A stretch of DNA of 64,000 bases from Bradyrhizobium sp. JYMT SZCCT0180 (GTDB taxonomy: Bacteria > Pseudomonadota > Alphaproteobacteria > Rhizobiales > Xanthobacteraceae), in the NCBI RefSeq assembly GCF_018130165.1, contig NZ_JAFCLZ010000011.1:186001-250000 (forward strand), in the 5' to 3' direction. This document shows, one piece after another, positions 39,796 through 48,950 of this stretch. The notes under the pieces are model-generated. The model was not told the DNA's origin. It saw nothing but the letters and a program-made list of their open reading frames with translations, and searched no databases. Every line of letters starts with the position of its first letter. Position 1 is the stretch's first letter. Both the position numbers and the translations under genes were made by a program.

Positions 39796-40205
39796 AGTGG
39801 CGGTCTAACGTGGCGGACGATTTCCCCGGATATCGCTGCGCTCATCCGGGCTACGATCGCTGGAATCCTTCGCGCTCACGCGGTTGTCATGTTGCAAATC
39901 ACCCGTGATGCATTTATAAGCAACGCATTGTCTCTCGAACCGGGGAGGATTTGCATGATTTCGTCTAATTCGCAGACCGCCCGCTCGCGTTCGATGCCTA
40001 TGCTGGACGCTGTACCGGGCCTTTGAGGCCACTTTTCGCCAGCGCTGATCGGGCCTGACGTCCCGATCATCCCAAGCTTCCCCGATCTTCAAAACTTCTC
40101 AACGAGTTACCGATTTTTTCAACGACGCTTGCGTTCGGTCCTGTGCCGTCCCGCGCGTCCTTTCAAATGGAGCCGGCGTGCGCGCAAGCGGTGCCGGATG
40201 AGGCC
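39796..40205. other. Leader region before the ABC exporter
   Basis: Between the MFS and ABC genes. It holds a short repeat (CCGGATATCGCTGCGCTCATCCGG, about 39829-39852), a candidate 23-codon ORF and the inverted repeat GATCGGGCCTGACGTCCCGATC at 40047-40068. No other gene is seen. The arrangement could allow attenuation of the downstream exporter; that is speculation. Confidence 0.5.
39955..40026 (+). CDS. Candidate short ORF / leader peptide
   Basis: 23 codons, MISSNSQTARSRSMPMLDAV-PGL, with a strong Shine-Dalgarno (CGGGGAGGA) 6 nt ahead. It is not hydrophobic and has no known family. A stable inverted repeat begins 20 bp after its stop, and the ABC exporter starts 180 bp later. It may be a leader peptide, a small protein or chance. 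Confidence 0.35.
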   Translation: MISSNSQTARSRSMPMLDAVPGL

Positions 40206-42008
40206 ATGACCGTTCAAACCAACAAGCGTCCCACGGCGATCCGCGTGGTGCTCCCGTTCGTGTTCCGCCACTGGCTCGAACAGCCCGGCCGCGCCAGCGT
40301 CGTTGCCGGCGGTTTGCTGGGTGCGACCGCAGCCGACCTGTTCATGCCGCTGTTCTCCGGCCATCTGGTCGATGCGCTGACGCAAGGCGCCTCCGATCCC
40401 GCCGCGCGCCGCGCGGCGATGATCGCCTTTGGCGGCATCGTGGCGCTGGGCGCGCTGTCGATGGTGCTGCGGCTGATCGGGCTGCAGGCGATCGTGCCGT
40501 TCACGTTGAAGATCATGTCCGACGTGTCGCGCGACGCCTTCATGCGGGTGCAGCGCTTCTCGACCGACTGGCACGCCAACTCGTTTGCCGGCTCCACCGT
40601 GCGCAAGATCACCCGCGGCATGTGGGCGCTCGATCTGCTCAACGACACCATCCTGATGGCGCTGGCGCCGTCGCTGACGGTGCTGTTGGGCTCGATGATC
40701 CTGCTCGGGCTGCACTGGCCCTCGCTCGGGGCGGTCATTGCGGTCGGCACGGTGGTCTATGTCTCGATGACGATCGCGTTCTCGATGAATTACATCGCTC
40801 CCGCTGCGCGCGTCTCCAACGCCTGGGATACCAAGGTCGGCGGCACGCTGGCGGATGCGCTGACGTGTAACGCGGTGGTGAAATCCTTTGGCGCGGAAGC
40901 GCGCGAGGACGGGCGGCTGGCTGGCGTCATCGGCCGCTGGGGCCGGCGCGTGCGGCGGACCTGGATACGCTACAACTACACCTCGACGGCGCAGCTGATG
41001 GTGCTGTTGTGCTTTCGCACGTCCGTGATCGGCGGCGCGATCCTGCTGTGGATCGCGGGCCGCGCCACGCCGGGCGACGTCACCTATGTCTTGACCAGCT
41101 ACTACATCATCCATGCGTATCTGCGCGACGTCGGCATGCACATCAACAACCTGCAGCGTTCGGTGAACGACATGGAGGAACTGGTCGCGATCCACGCCGA
41201 GCCGATCGGCATCGCGGATGCGCCCGACGCAAGGCCGATCGACATCCAGGGTGGCCGCATCGTGTTCGACGCCGTGACGTTCCATTACGGCGGCCATCGC
41301 GATCCGCTCTATGACGGCCTGTCGGTGGACATCCGCGCAGGCGAGCGTGTCGGCCTGGTCGGTCGCTCCGGCTCGGGCAAGACGACGTTCGTCAAGCTGG
41401 TGCAGCGGCTCTACGACATCGGCGGCGGCAAGATCCTGATCGACGGCCAGGACATCGCCAAGGCGACGCAGCATTCGCTGCGCAGCCAGATCGCGATCGT
41501 GCAGCAGGAGCCGATCCTGTTTCACCGATCATTGGCCGAGAACATCGCCTATGGCAGGCCCGGCGCCAGCATGGCGGCGGTCGAGCAGGCGGCGCGGCTG
41601 GCGAATGCGCACGAGTTCATCCTGCGGCTGCCGAAAGGTTACGGCACGCTGGTCGGTGAACGCGGCGTCAAGCTGTCGGGCGGCGAGCGGCAGCGCGTCG
41701 CGCTGGCGCGCGCGTTCCTTGCCGATGCGCCGGTGCTGATCCTGGACGAGGCGACTTCCAGCCTCGACTCGGAGTCCGAAGGCCTGATCCAGCAGGCGAT
41801 GGAGCGGCTGATGAAGGGCCGCACCTCGATCGTGATCGCGCACCGGCTGTCGACGGTGCGCAGCCTCGACCGGATCCTGGTGTTCGACCGCGGCAAGATC
41901 GTTGAGCAGGGCACCCACGCGACGCTGACGGCGCGCGCAGGGGGCATCTATCGCGGGTTGTTCGAGCGGCAGGCGACGGAGTTCGGCCGCATTACCGCGG
42001 CCGAGTAA
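40206..42008 (+). CDS. ABC exporter, fused permease/ATPase (type IV)
   Basis: 600 residues. The N-terminal membrane domain (about 15-320) has six TM segments. The ATPase: Walker A GRSGSGKTT near 385, Q loop VQQEPILFHRSL, signature LSGGERQR near 490, Walker B VLILDEATSSLD near 511, H loop IVIAHRLSTV. It is a half-transporter that would dimerise to move a lipid, peptide or drug. It has no C39 peptidase domain, so it is not the obvious exporter for the double-glycine peptide. The start is the ATG at MTVQTNKRP; the region before it is uninformative. Confidence 0.92.
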   Translation: MTVQTNKRPTAIRVVLPFVFRHWLEQPGRASVVAGGLLGATAADLFMPLFSGHLVDALTQGASDPAARRAAMIAFGGIVALGALSMVLRLIGLQAIVPFTLKIMSDVSRDAFMRVQRFSTDWHANSFAGSTVRKITRGMWALDLLNDTILMALAPSLTVLLGSMILLGLHWPSLGAVIAVGTVVYVSMTIAFSMNYIAPAARVSNAWDTKVGGTLADALTCNAVVKSFGAEAREDGRLAGVIGRWGRRVRRTWIRYNYTSTAQLMVLLCFRTSVIGGAILLWIAGRATPGDVTYVLTSYYIIHAYLRDVGMHINNLQRSVNDMEELVAIHAEPIGIADAPDARPIDIQGGRIVFDAVTFHYGGHRDPLYDGLSVDIRAGERVGLVGRSGSGKTTFVKLVQRLYDIGGGKILIDGQDIAKATQHSLRSQIAIVQQEPILFHRSLAENIAYGRPGASMAAVEQAARLANAHEFILRLPKGYGTLVGERGVKLSGGERQRVALARAFLADAPVLILDEATSSLDSESEGLIQQAMERLMKGRTSIVIAHRLSTVRSLDRILVFDRGKIVEQGTHATLTARAGGIYRGLFERQATEFGRITAAE

Positions 42009-42083
42009 ATGACATTGCGGCGCGCGGCCTTGGGATGTTCCAAGGTCGCGCGCCAGAGACAGATTTGAAGATGTGGATTTGAA

Positions 42084-43445
42084 ATGAAAGACCTTACGCA
42101 AGGCTCGATCGTGAGCCACATCCTGAGCATGGCGCCACCGATCGTCGCCGGCATGATCACGATCATGATCTGCCAGCTCGTCGATCTGTATTTCGTGGCG
42201 GGGCTTGGTGATGCCGCCGTCGCGGGCGTGGCGGCGGCCGGCAACGCAGCATTTCTCATCAACGGCCTGATGCAGGTGCTAGGCGTCGGCACCGTCGCGC
42301 TGATTGCGCATGCCGTGGGACGCAAGGATCAGGCCGACGCCAATCTGGTGTTCAACCAGGCGCTCGGCCTGGCGGCCGCGTGCGGAGTGCTGACATGGGT
42401 GGCAGGATCCGCATTCGCCGGCGGTTACATGCGCATGGTCGCCGCCGACGAGGCCACCGTCGAGGCCGGCACGACGTATCTGCTTTGGTTCATGCCCGCG
42501 CTTGTGCTGCAATTCGCCACGCAGGTGATGGGAGCCGCGTTGCGCGGTACCGGTATAGTGCGGCCGACCATGATCGTGCAGGCGCTTGCGGTGATCATCA
42601 ATATCGCGCTGGCGCCGGTCCTGATCTCAGGCTGGGGCACCGGCATTGCGCTCGGCGTCGCGGGCGCTGGCCTTGCGAGTTCAATTGCGGTGCTGATCGG
42701 CGCGCTGATGCTGTGGATGTATTTTCGAAGACTGGAGCGCTACGTCGGCCTCAATCTCGCGCAGCTGCGGCCGCAGGCCCGGCAGTGGCAGCGCATCCTC
42801 AATGTCGGCCTGCCGGCCGGCGGCGAGTTCGCGATCATCTTCATCTGGATGGGCGTCATCTATTACGCCTTGCGCGATTTCGGGGCGGCGGCGCAGGCCG
42901 GCTTCGGGATCGGCACGCGCGTGCTCGGCCTGATCCAGATGCCGGCGCTGGCCATCGCGCTCGCCGCGGGGCCGATCGCCGGGCAGAATTTCGGCGCCGG
43001 CAACGCTGCACGCGTGAAAGAAACCTTCGTCAAGGCGGCCATGATCAGCACGGTGGTGATGATCGTTTTCACTATATTGGCGCAATGCTGGCCCGGCCTG
43101 CTGCTCGGTGGTTTTGCCAGCGATCGTGAGACGGTAGCGGTCGCCATCATGTTCTTTCAGATGGTCTCGCTGAATCTCGTGGCGCAGGGATTTACCTTTG
43201 TGTGCTCCAGCATGTTCCAGGGATTGGGCGACACCAAGCCGGTGCTGCTGAGCTCCGCCGTACGCCTGATCAGCTACGCGTTGCCCGTTCTCTGGCTGTC
43301 TGCAAGGCCAGGGTTTCGTATCGAATACGTGTGGTACCTGTCGAACCTGTCGACGACGCTGCAGGCCGCATTGAGCTTGTGGTTGCTGCATCGGGAGTTC
43401 AGGAAACGCCTGGCGCCGCTCAAGTCGGCGTTGCCGGCGGCGTGA
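42084..43445 (+). CDS. MATE-family efflux transporter
   Basis: 453 residues with 12 predicted TM helices in two homologous halves (SMAPPIVAGMITIMICQLVD near the start and ILNVGLPAGGEFAIIFIWMG in the second half). MATE proteins use Na+ or H+ gradients to expel cationic drugs and metabolites. It follows the ABC exporter on the same strand with a 75-bp gap, and overlaps the 3' end of the convergent EamA-type gene by 26 bp. Confidence 0.92.
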   Translation: MKDLTQGSIVSHILSMAPPIVAGMITIMICQLVDLYFVAGLGDAAVAGVAAAGNAAFLINGLMQVLGVGTVALIAHAVGRKDQADANLVFNQALGLAAACGVLTWVAGSAFAGGYMRMVAADEATVEAGTTYLLWFMPALVLQFATQVMGAALRGTGIVRPTMIVQALAVIINIALAPVLISGWGTGIALGVAGAGLASSIAVLIGALMLWMYFRRLERYVGLNLAQLRPQARQWQRILNVGLPAGGEFAIIFIWMGVIYYALRDFGAAAQAGFGIGTRVLGLIQMPALAIALAAGPIAGQNFGAGNAARVKETFVKAAMISTVVMIVFTILAQCWPGLLLGGFASDRETVAVAIMFFQMVSLNLVAQGFTFVCSSMFQGLGDTKPVLLSSAVRLISYALPVLWLSARPGFRIEYVWYLSNLSTTLQAALSLWLLHREFRKRLAPLKSALPAA

Positions 43446-44364
43446 CTCCTGAAACGGATGCCAGCTCCGAACGATCGGGTGCCTTGCTCCCGCGCGTGCG
43501 CGTCGAGATCGCGACGGTTGCGACCACGCCGGCGGCGAACAGCACGATCTGCGGCGTGATGGTCTCGTCGTTGAATACGGCTGCGAGCGCAAACACCACG
43601 AAGGGCTGCAGCAGCTGCACCTGCGACACCCGCGCGATGCCGCCCATCGCCATGCCGGCGTTCCAGGCAAAGAAGCCGATCCATTGCGAGAACAGCGCGA
43701 CGTAGAGCAGCCCGAGCCACGGTTTTAAGGGGATGCTGGTGAGATCAGCCGGCATCGTCAGCGCGGTGGCCGGGATCGAGAGCGGCAATGCGATCACCAG
43801 CACCCAGCTGATGACTTCCCAGCCCGGCATCTGCGCGGTGAGCCGGCCGGAGAAGGCGTAGCCGATACCCGACACGACCACCGCCGCAAGCAGGAAGAGG
43901 TCACCGACCGACAGTTCACCGCCGCCTTGCCGCAGCGCAAACGTAATCACCAATGCTGCGCCGGCGAATGAGGCGATCCAGAACAGCGGCCGCGGACGTT
44001 CATGGGTGATCATGACCGCGACCAGGGCGGTCGCGATCGGCATGATCCCGAACACCACGCCGCCATGCGAGGCATCGACGCTCTGCACCCCCACTGACAT
44101 CAGGAACGGAAACAGGATGGCGACGCAGATCATAATGATGACCAGTTGCGGCCACAGCGCGCGCGGCGGCAGCGGGCGACGCAGCACGACCAGCAATATC
44201 AGCGAGCATATTCCGGCGATCAGTGTGCGCTGCGAGGTCAGTGCAATCGGATCAATTGCCGAGACTGCGAGCCGCGTCGCCGGCAGCGTGCCGCCAAAAA
44301 TCAGCACGCCGACAAAACCCAGCAACAGACCGAGACGTGCGCGTGAAAAAGTTGGAGAGGTCAT
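43420..44364 (-). CDS. EamA/DMT-family permease
   Basis: 314 residues, ten TM segments with two EamA repeats (LGLLLGFVGVLIFGGTLPAT, FLLAAVVVSGIGYAFSGRL). DMT permeases export metabolites or amino acids, but substrate cannot be inferred. The last 26 bp overlap the end of the MATE gene on the opposite strand. The upstream TauE gene is on the same strand 72 bp away, so co-transcription is possible. Confidence 0.9.
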   Translation of the reverse strand: MTSPTFSRARLGLLLGFVGVLIFGGTLPATRLAVSAIDPIALTSQRTLIAGICSLILLVVLRRPLPPRALWPQLVIIMICVAILFPFLMSVGVQSVDASHGGVVFGIMPIATALVAVMITHERPRPLFWIASFAGAALVITFALRQGGGELSVGDLFLLAAVVVSGIGYAFSGRLTAQMPGWEVISWVLVIALPLSIPATALTMPADLTSIPLKPWLGLLYVALFSQWIGFFAWNAGMAMGGIARVSQVQLLQPFVVFALAAVFNDETITPQIVLFAAGVVATVAISTRTRGSKAPDRSELASVSGVTPPATPT

Positions 44365-44436
44365 GATGCGAATGGATAACTGTTTTGCAGATCAGCGTAC
44401 AGCAATCTACTCGGAGCACATGGCGGCCATGCGCCG

Positions 44437-45180
44437 CTACCTCGGAGCAATGCTGCTCCACACCAGTGCGAGCCCGGACAGAAACAAAAGCGCCAGCACG
44501 ATGTCGTAGAAATTGCGGTCGCTGAGGGCCCGATAAGTCCGTGCGCCGATCCATGCGCCGATCAAGGTGCCCGGCAGCGCCAGCAGCGCGAGCCAGAACA
44601 CTTCCCATTTGACGAAGCCGCTGATGATTTGCAGCAGCAGGGCGGCGCCGAGCACGCTGCCGTTGAAGATCTGGAATACGCCGCGACGCTGATCCTTGGT
44701 CCAGCCGCGCACGCTGGCCCACAGGGTCGGCAGCGGCCCGGACAGCCCGGCGAGGCCGCCCAGGATGCCGCCGGCAAATCCAACGGCGGCGTCCGCCGGC
44801 CGGCCGCCGAAGGCGAACGCCATCGGCTTGCGGACGAAAAACAGCGCGGCCGGAAACACCAGGAGCATCACCCCGACGCTCAATTTGAATATTTGCGGCT
44901 CGGCCTGCGCGACCAGCAGCGCGCCGATCGGCATGCCGGCGAGCCCGCCGATGACGAACGGCGCGGCCAGTTTGAAGTCGAGAACCTTCCACATCGTCGG
45001 CAGCGTCGAGATCTGCGAGCTGACCGAACAGATCAGCACCAGGGGTACGGCCAGCGACGGCGGCAGCACATAAAGCCAGATCCCCAGCGCCATCAGCGCC
45101 GTTCCGAAACCGGCAAGGCCGGACACGAAGCCCCCGGCAAGCGCGCCAAAAAGCAACAGCGCGTAGGTGGACGTTTCCAA
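44437..45180 (-). CDS. TauE/SafE-family sulfite/sulfonate permease
   Basis: 247 residues from a TTG (L-E-T-S-T-Y) preceded by GAAGGAGA 10 nt upstream; an ATG 45 bp earlier sits in a repeat and lacks a ribosome site. Eight TM segments, e.g. LLFGALAGGFVSGLAGFGTA and the second-repeat AVGFAGGILGGLAGLSGPLP. The family exports anions such as sulfite or sulfoacetate. No sulfonate-metabolism gene is nearby, so substrate is open. Confidence 0.87.
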   Translation of the reverse strand: METSTYALLLFGALAGGFVSGLAGFGTALMALGIWLYVLPPSLAVPLVLICSVSSQISTLPTMWKVLDFKLAAPFVIGGLAGMPIGALLVAQAEPQIFKLSVGVMLLVFPAALFFVRKPMAFAFGGRPADAAVGFAGGILGGLAGLSGPLPTLWASVRGWTKDQRRGVFQIFNGSVLGAALLLQIISGFVKWEVFWLALLALPGTLIGAWIGARTYRALSDRNFYDIVLALLFLSGLALVWSSIAPR

Positions 45181-45205
45181 TTTTTTGTTCTCTCCTTCGT
45201 TATTC

Positions 45206-45320
45206 CCCGATGCGCAATTGCGCATCTGAGGGCGTCCGTAGGACGAGCCCGGAATCCATACTCACGATCGTGGTTATGGATTCCGGGCCTGCGCCAAGAG
45301 GCGCATCCCGGAATGACGGC
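45206..45320. repeat. Palindromic intergenic repeat, family E
   Basis: GCGCAATTGCGC followed by a strong stem CCCGGAATCCATA...TATGGATTCCGGG and GCATCCCGGAATGACGG. It lies between the divergent TauE and hydrolase genes and can encode no plausible protein. Confidence 0.8.
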
Positions 45321-45409
45321 TGTGTTTGGGCGCGAATGTTTACACGACCGCCCCAGCGGGTACTATCGCAATTCAAGCCTTCAACAATAACTTCACGGAA
45401 ACGCCCCCG

Positions 45410-46126
45410 ATGAGCTCAACCTCTGCAAAGACCATCCTTGTCTGTCACGGCGCGTGGTCGGCCGGCTGGGCGTGGAAGAAGATGCACCCGCTGATGCAGG
45501 CGGCCGGGCATCGGCTGGTAACGCCGAGCTACACCGGGCTTGGCGAACGCGCGCACCTGGCAAACCCTTCGATCGATCTCGAAACCCACATCGAGGACAT
45601 GCTCAATGTCATCAAATACGAGGATCTGCGCGACATCGTGCTGGTCGGCCACAGCTATGGCGGCATGGTCGCGACCGGCGTCGCCGATCGCGCCAGGGAT
45701 CGCGTTACGCAGCTGATCTACGTCGACGCCTTCGTGCCTGACGATGGCCAGTCGCTGTTCGACATCAACGAGCCGGGCCGGCAGCCGATGTTGGATGGCG
45801 CGAAGAAGGGGGACGGCTGGCGCATCCCGCCGATGACGTCGCCGCCGGACACCGCGGCTGAAGACGTCGAATGGCTGGCCGCACGCCGCGCCCCGATGCC
45901 GGTCAAATGCTTCGAGACCAGGCTCAAGCTGCAAGGCGGCACACTGACGCTGCCACGCAGTTACATCTACGCCACCCGCTTCCCGCCGGCCGATACGTTC
46001 GGTCCGTTTGCGAGGAAGACCAAGAGTGATCCGGCATGGCGCTATTTCGAGATCGACGCCAGCCACTCGCCGAACGTCACCGCGCCGCAGGCGCTGATGG
46101 CGCTGTTGGAGAAGATAGTGGCGTAA
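45410..46126 (+). CDS. Alpha/beta hydrolase (paralogue 1)
   Basis: 238 residues. The nucleophile elbow is GHSYGGM near residue 80, after ILVCHGAWSAGWAWKK, the oxyanion-side strand; the acid is probably within YVDAFVPDDGQ and the His near DASHSPNVTAP. It resembles plant methylesterase/SABP2-type hydrolases. A related hydrolase (residues IWLVGHSYGGMLISGVADRL against IVLVGHSYGGMVATGVADRA) lies 1.1 kb downstream with an AraC regulator between them. The start is taken at MSSTSAK; its ribosome site is weak. Ester or amide substrates are possible. Confidence 0.85.
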   Translation: MSSTSAKTILVCHGAWSAGWAWKKMHPLMQAAGHRLVTPSYTGLGERAHLANPSIDLETHIEDMLNVIKYEDLRDIVLVGHSYGGMVATGVADRARDRVTQLIYVDAFVPDDGQSLFDINEPGRQPMLDGAKKGDGWRIPPMTSPPDTAAEDVEWLAARRAPMPVKCFETRLKLQGGTLTLPRSYIYATRFPPADTFGPFARKTKSDPAWRYFEIDASHSPNVTAPQALMALLEKIVA

Positions 46127-46145
46127 AACTTGGGGAGGCGGAGCC

Positions 46146-47111
46146 ATGGCGGCCAGGACGGCGGCAGTGATCGAGAAATGGTCGACCGGCCTGGTCGAGC
46201 CGGAACGGCGTCTGGACTACTGGATAGGCGCCGTCTGCGAATGCTTTCTGGAGATGGATATCACGACGCCGGTCCGGTCGGGCTTCGACTGCTCGGTCCA
46301 GCGCGGGCAACTCGACACCATCGGCATCAATCGCGTCGAGGGCTCGGCGCAGCACGTCTACCGCAGGAAAGCCAGCCTCGGGCGCAGCGCGTCGAACTTC
46401 TACTACCTGCTTTGCAAGACAGACAACGACTGGACGGTCATGCAAAACGGCCACGCGTCGCGGCTGCAGCCCACCGATCTCGTGCTGCTGGACTCCCGGC
46501 GCTGCTATGAATTCAATTTTCCGGTGACCGCGAACACGCTGTCGCTGGAGTTGCCGATCGCGTGGGTCGATTCGTGGGTCACCGATCCCGAGCGTCGCAT
46601 CGGACAGCGTATCGACGGGCGAGCCGGCTGGGGTGCTGCGCTCAGCGCCTTTGCTTGCCAGTTGACGCCTCAACTGGCCATCGACCGGCCTCTGCCGGCG
46701 CGGGTTCTGACCGACCAGCTCGGGGCGCTGCTGGCTCTTGCATTCGGAAGCGAGGTCCCGGCGACGCCGTCGGAGCAGCGCGAGGCGGGCAACCTGCTGG
46801 ATCAGATCGGCCGCGCCATCCGGTTGCTCTACGCCGAACCGGGCCTGACGGCCGCTGACGTCGCGGAGCATCTGCGGGTTTCGGAGCGGACGGTGCATCG
46901 CTGCCTCAACAAGTCAGGCCTGACCTTTAGCGGCGTGCTGAACGACTGCAGGATGGCGGTCGCGCGCAGGATGCTGAGTGAAGCGCGATTCGATCACATC
47001 GGTGTCGGCGGCATAGGATTGCGCGTCGGCCTGTCCGATCCGTCCCATTTCATTCGCCAATGCCGCAGATATCTCGGCATGACACCGGCCGCATTCAGGC
47101 GACAGCGCTGA
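46146..47111 (+). CDS. AraC-family transcriptional regulator
   Basis: 321 residues; GGGGAGGCGGAG precedes the ATG. The N-terminal domain (about 20-200) matches the AraC_binding_2 type found in FeaR/NphR: LLCKTDNDWTVMQNGHASRL, DLVLLDSRRCYEFNF. The C-terminal twin HTH is at about 220-321 (TAADVAEHLRVSERTVHRCL, then LSDPSHFIRQCRRYLGMTPA). It starts 20 bp after hydrolase 1, so it is probably co-transcribed, and precedes hydrolase 2. It likely controls one or both hydrolases in response to an aromatic or ester ligand. Confidence 0.9.
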   Translation: MAARTAAVIEKWSTGLVEPERRLDYWIGAVCECFLEMDITTPVRSGFDCSVQRGQLDTIGINRVEGSAQHVYRRKASLGRSASNFYYLLCKTDNDWTVMQNGHASRLQPTDLVLLDSRRCYEFNFPVTANTLSLELPIAWVDSWVTDPERRIGQRIDGRAGWGAALSAFACQLTPQLAIDRPLPARVLTDQLGALLALAFGSEVPATPSEQREAGNLLDQIGRAIRLLYAEPGLTAADVAEHLRVSERTVHRCLNKSGLTFSGVLNDCRMAVARRMLSEARFDHIGVGGIGLRVGLSDPSHFIRQCRRYLGMTPAAFRRQR

Positions 47112-47224
47112 CCCGTTCCGGCAGAGCCCCTGGCGTAAATCGGCGATGACGGTGGCTTGATCCGGCCATCCGGCATAATCTGCCAGGCCTATCAAATCCA
47201 CTTCCATAAACGGGGGAGACGGAA

Positions 47225-47953
47225 ATGGCAGGCCTTTACGTCCTTGTACACGGCGCGTGGCACACCGGTGCCGAAATGGATGCGGTCGCCGGACACTTGC
47301 GCAAATACGGCCATGCCGTGCATTGCCCGACGGTCGCCGGCAACAACGCGGGCGACGATCGCGACAAGATCGGGCTGGAACAGGCGATCGCGTCGGTTGC
47401 CAGCTACATCGAAACCAATAATCTGCGGGATATCTGGCTGGTGGGCCACAGCTATGGGGGAATGCTGATTTCGGGCGTCGCGGACCGGCTGACGGATCGC
47501 ATCAAGCGTCTCGTCTATGTCAATGCCTTCGTCCCGCTGGACGGGCAGTGTCTCAACGACATGGTGCCGCCGCATTATGTCGGGCTGTTCGATGCGGTGG
47601 CGGCTGCCAACAAGAACGCGGTCATGCTGCCGTTTGAAATCTGGCGCGATGCCTTCATCAACGACGCCGATATCGATCTGGCAAAGTCCGCATACGCCAA
47701 ACTCAACCCGCATCCTTACAAGACGTTCACCGACAAGATCGCGCTGAAGCGTCCGCTGGCGGAGCTGCCGGTCGGCAAGTCCTACGTCAACTGCCGGCAG
47801 GACATTGCCTTGCCGCACAGCCTGCCGTGGCATCCACGATTGTCGGAGCGCCTCGGCCTGTTTCGCCTCGTCGAGTGCGATGGCAGCCATGAGATGTTCT
47901 TCAGCAACCCGGCGCGGCTCGCACAGGCGATCGAGGAAGCGGCGCGCGACTGA
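47225..47953 (+). CDS. Alpha/beta hydrolase (paralogue 2)
   Basis: 242 residues. LYVLVHGAWHTGAEMDAV starts the fold, with GHSYGGM as nucleophile near residue 80 and the probable catalytic His in CDGSHEMFFSNPARLA. Strongly similar to the hydrolase starting at 45410 through LVYVNAFVPLDGQCLNDM against LIYVDAFVPDDGQSLFDI. GGGGGAGACGG precedes the ATG. It is downstream of the AraC gene with 113 bp between. The two may be expressed under one regulator yet act on different esters. Confidence 0.87.
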   Translation: MAGLYVLVHGAWHTGAEMDAVAGHLRKYGHAVHCPTVAGNNAGDDRDKIGLEQAIASVASYIETNNLRDIWLVGHSYGGMLISGVADRLTDRIKRLVYVNAFVPLDGQCLNDMVPPHYVGLFDAVAAANKNAVMLPFEIWRDAFINDADIDLAKSAYAKLNPHPYKTFTDKIALKRPLAELPVGKSYVNCRQDIALPHSLPWHPRLSERLGLFRLVECDGSHEMFFSNPARLAQAIEEAARD

Positions 47954-47992
47954 ACTTCCCGATCACGCGCGCGCATCGGTGCGAAAAATGGC

Positions 47993-48024
47993 GAGGGGTC
48001 CGGCGTGTTACGCCGAACCCCTCA
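47993..48024. terminator. Bidirectional hairpin terminator
   Basis: GAGGGGTCCGGCG-TGTTA-CGCCGAACCCCTC with CATTTT after it on the plus strand and CGCCATTTTT after it on the minus strand. It serves hydrolase 2 and rnpB. Confidence 0.8.
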
Positions 48025-48031
48025 TTTTAGA

Positions 48032-48453
48032 ACATCAGCCGGCCTGTAAGCCGGGTTTTGTAGGGCACCGCTCGCTTTCGCTGACGATACGTGACGGCCA
48101 TTCCTCTGGGACCATGTTTGCACATGGCCTCGAGCAACCTACCCGGACGGCGAGCCTGACATTGCCCTGCGGCGTTTTCGCTTTCGCGAACTGCCCGCGG
48201 TGCCGTCCCTATTCGGTTTTGCTCCCGGTGTGGTTTGCCATGCCGGTTCCGTTGCCGGACCCGCGGTGCGCTCTTACCGCACCTTTTCACCCTTGCCTCC
48301 TCCTAAGGAGAAGGCGGTTCGTTCTCTGTGGCACTTTCCCTGGGGTCACCCCCGCCGGACGTTATCCGGCACCGTATGTCGATGGAGCCCGGACTTTCCT
48401 CTCCCGCAGCCTTTCGGCCGTAGCGGGAGCGGCCGTCCGGCCGACTGACCCCT
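48032..48453 (-). ncRNA. rnpB: RNase P RNA (class A)
   Basis: On the minus strand the P4 5' consensus GAGGAAAGTCCGGGCTCC (complement of about 48388-48405) and the 3' region AAAACCCGGCTTACAGGCCG are present. P1 forms between CAGTCGGCC near the 5' end and GGCCGGCTG near the 3' end. The catalytic RNA trims 5' leaders from tRNA precursors with RnpA. Exact ends are approximate. Open frames across it are not coding. Confidence 0.95.
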
Positions 48454-48585
48454 TACGCATGGGGGCTGGGCGGCGTGGCGTCAAGCCACGAAACGGAGCA
48501 AAATAAACTATCCTGAAGATGTCGTTTCGCGTCCGGCCCGTTCGACCTGATATCGGCGATCCAGCCGATCAAGAGGAGTAGAGCG

Positions 48586-48936
48586 ATGCAGTATCTGTTG
48601 ATGATCTATCGGAGCGAAACCGAGTTCGGCAAAATGGATGCGGCGGCGCGCAAAGAAATGTCGGGGGAATATGGCGCGTTCACGCAATCCATCATCCAGA
48701 GCGGCCACTTCAAGGCCGGCGACGGTTTGCAGCCAACGACGACGGCGACCACCGTGCGCGTCCGCGACGGCAAGACGCTCACGACCGACGGTCCGTTCGC
48801 GGAAACGCGCGAACAACTCGCCGGCTATTATCTGGTCGAGGCCAAGGATCTCGACACCGCGCTCGCCATCGCCGCGCGCATTCCCGAGGCCAGGAACGGT
48901 TCGATCGAGGTGCGGCCGGTCATGGTTTATAATTGA
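48586..48936 (+). CDS. YCII-related (DGPF) protein
   Basis: 116 residues. A ferredoxin-like fold of the YCII/DGPF group, with the name-giving motif at LTTDGPFAETREQLAGYYLV. MQYLLMIYRSETEFGKM is the family start. AAGAGGAGT is upstream of the ATG. It lies 14 bp before a sigma-factor gene and is the standard genomic partner of ECF42 sigma factors. The role is unproven; it may form small oligomers or act as a co-factor in the sigma pathway. Confidence 0.88.
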   Translation: MQYLLMIYRSETEFGKMDAAARKEMSGEYGAFTQSIIQSGHFKAGDGLQPTTTATTVRVRDGKTLTTDGPFAETREQLAGYYLVEAKDLDTALAIAARIPEARNGSIEVRPVMVYN

Positions 48937-48950
48937 CGGCAAGTACGCGG

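Noticed and set aside
47805..48506. 233-codon plus-strand frame across the RNase P RNA
   Set aside because: It covers a structured RNA with conserved P4 and P1 elements; the translated product has no plausible features.
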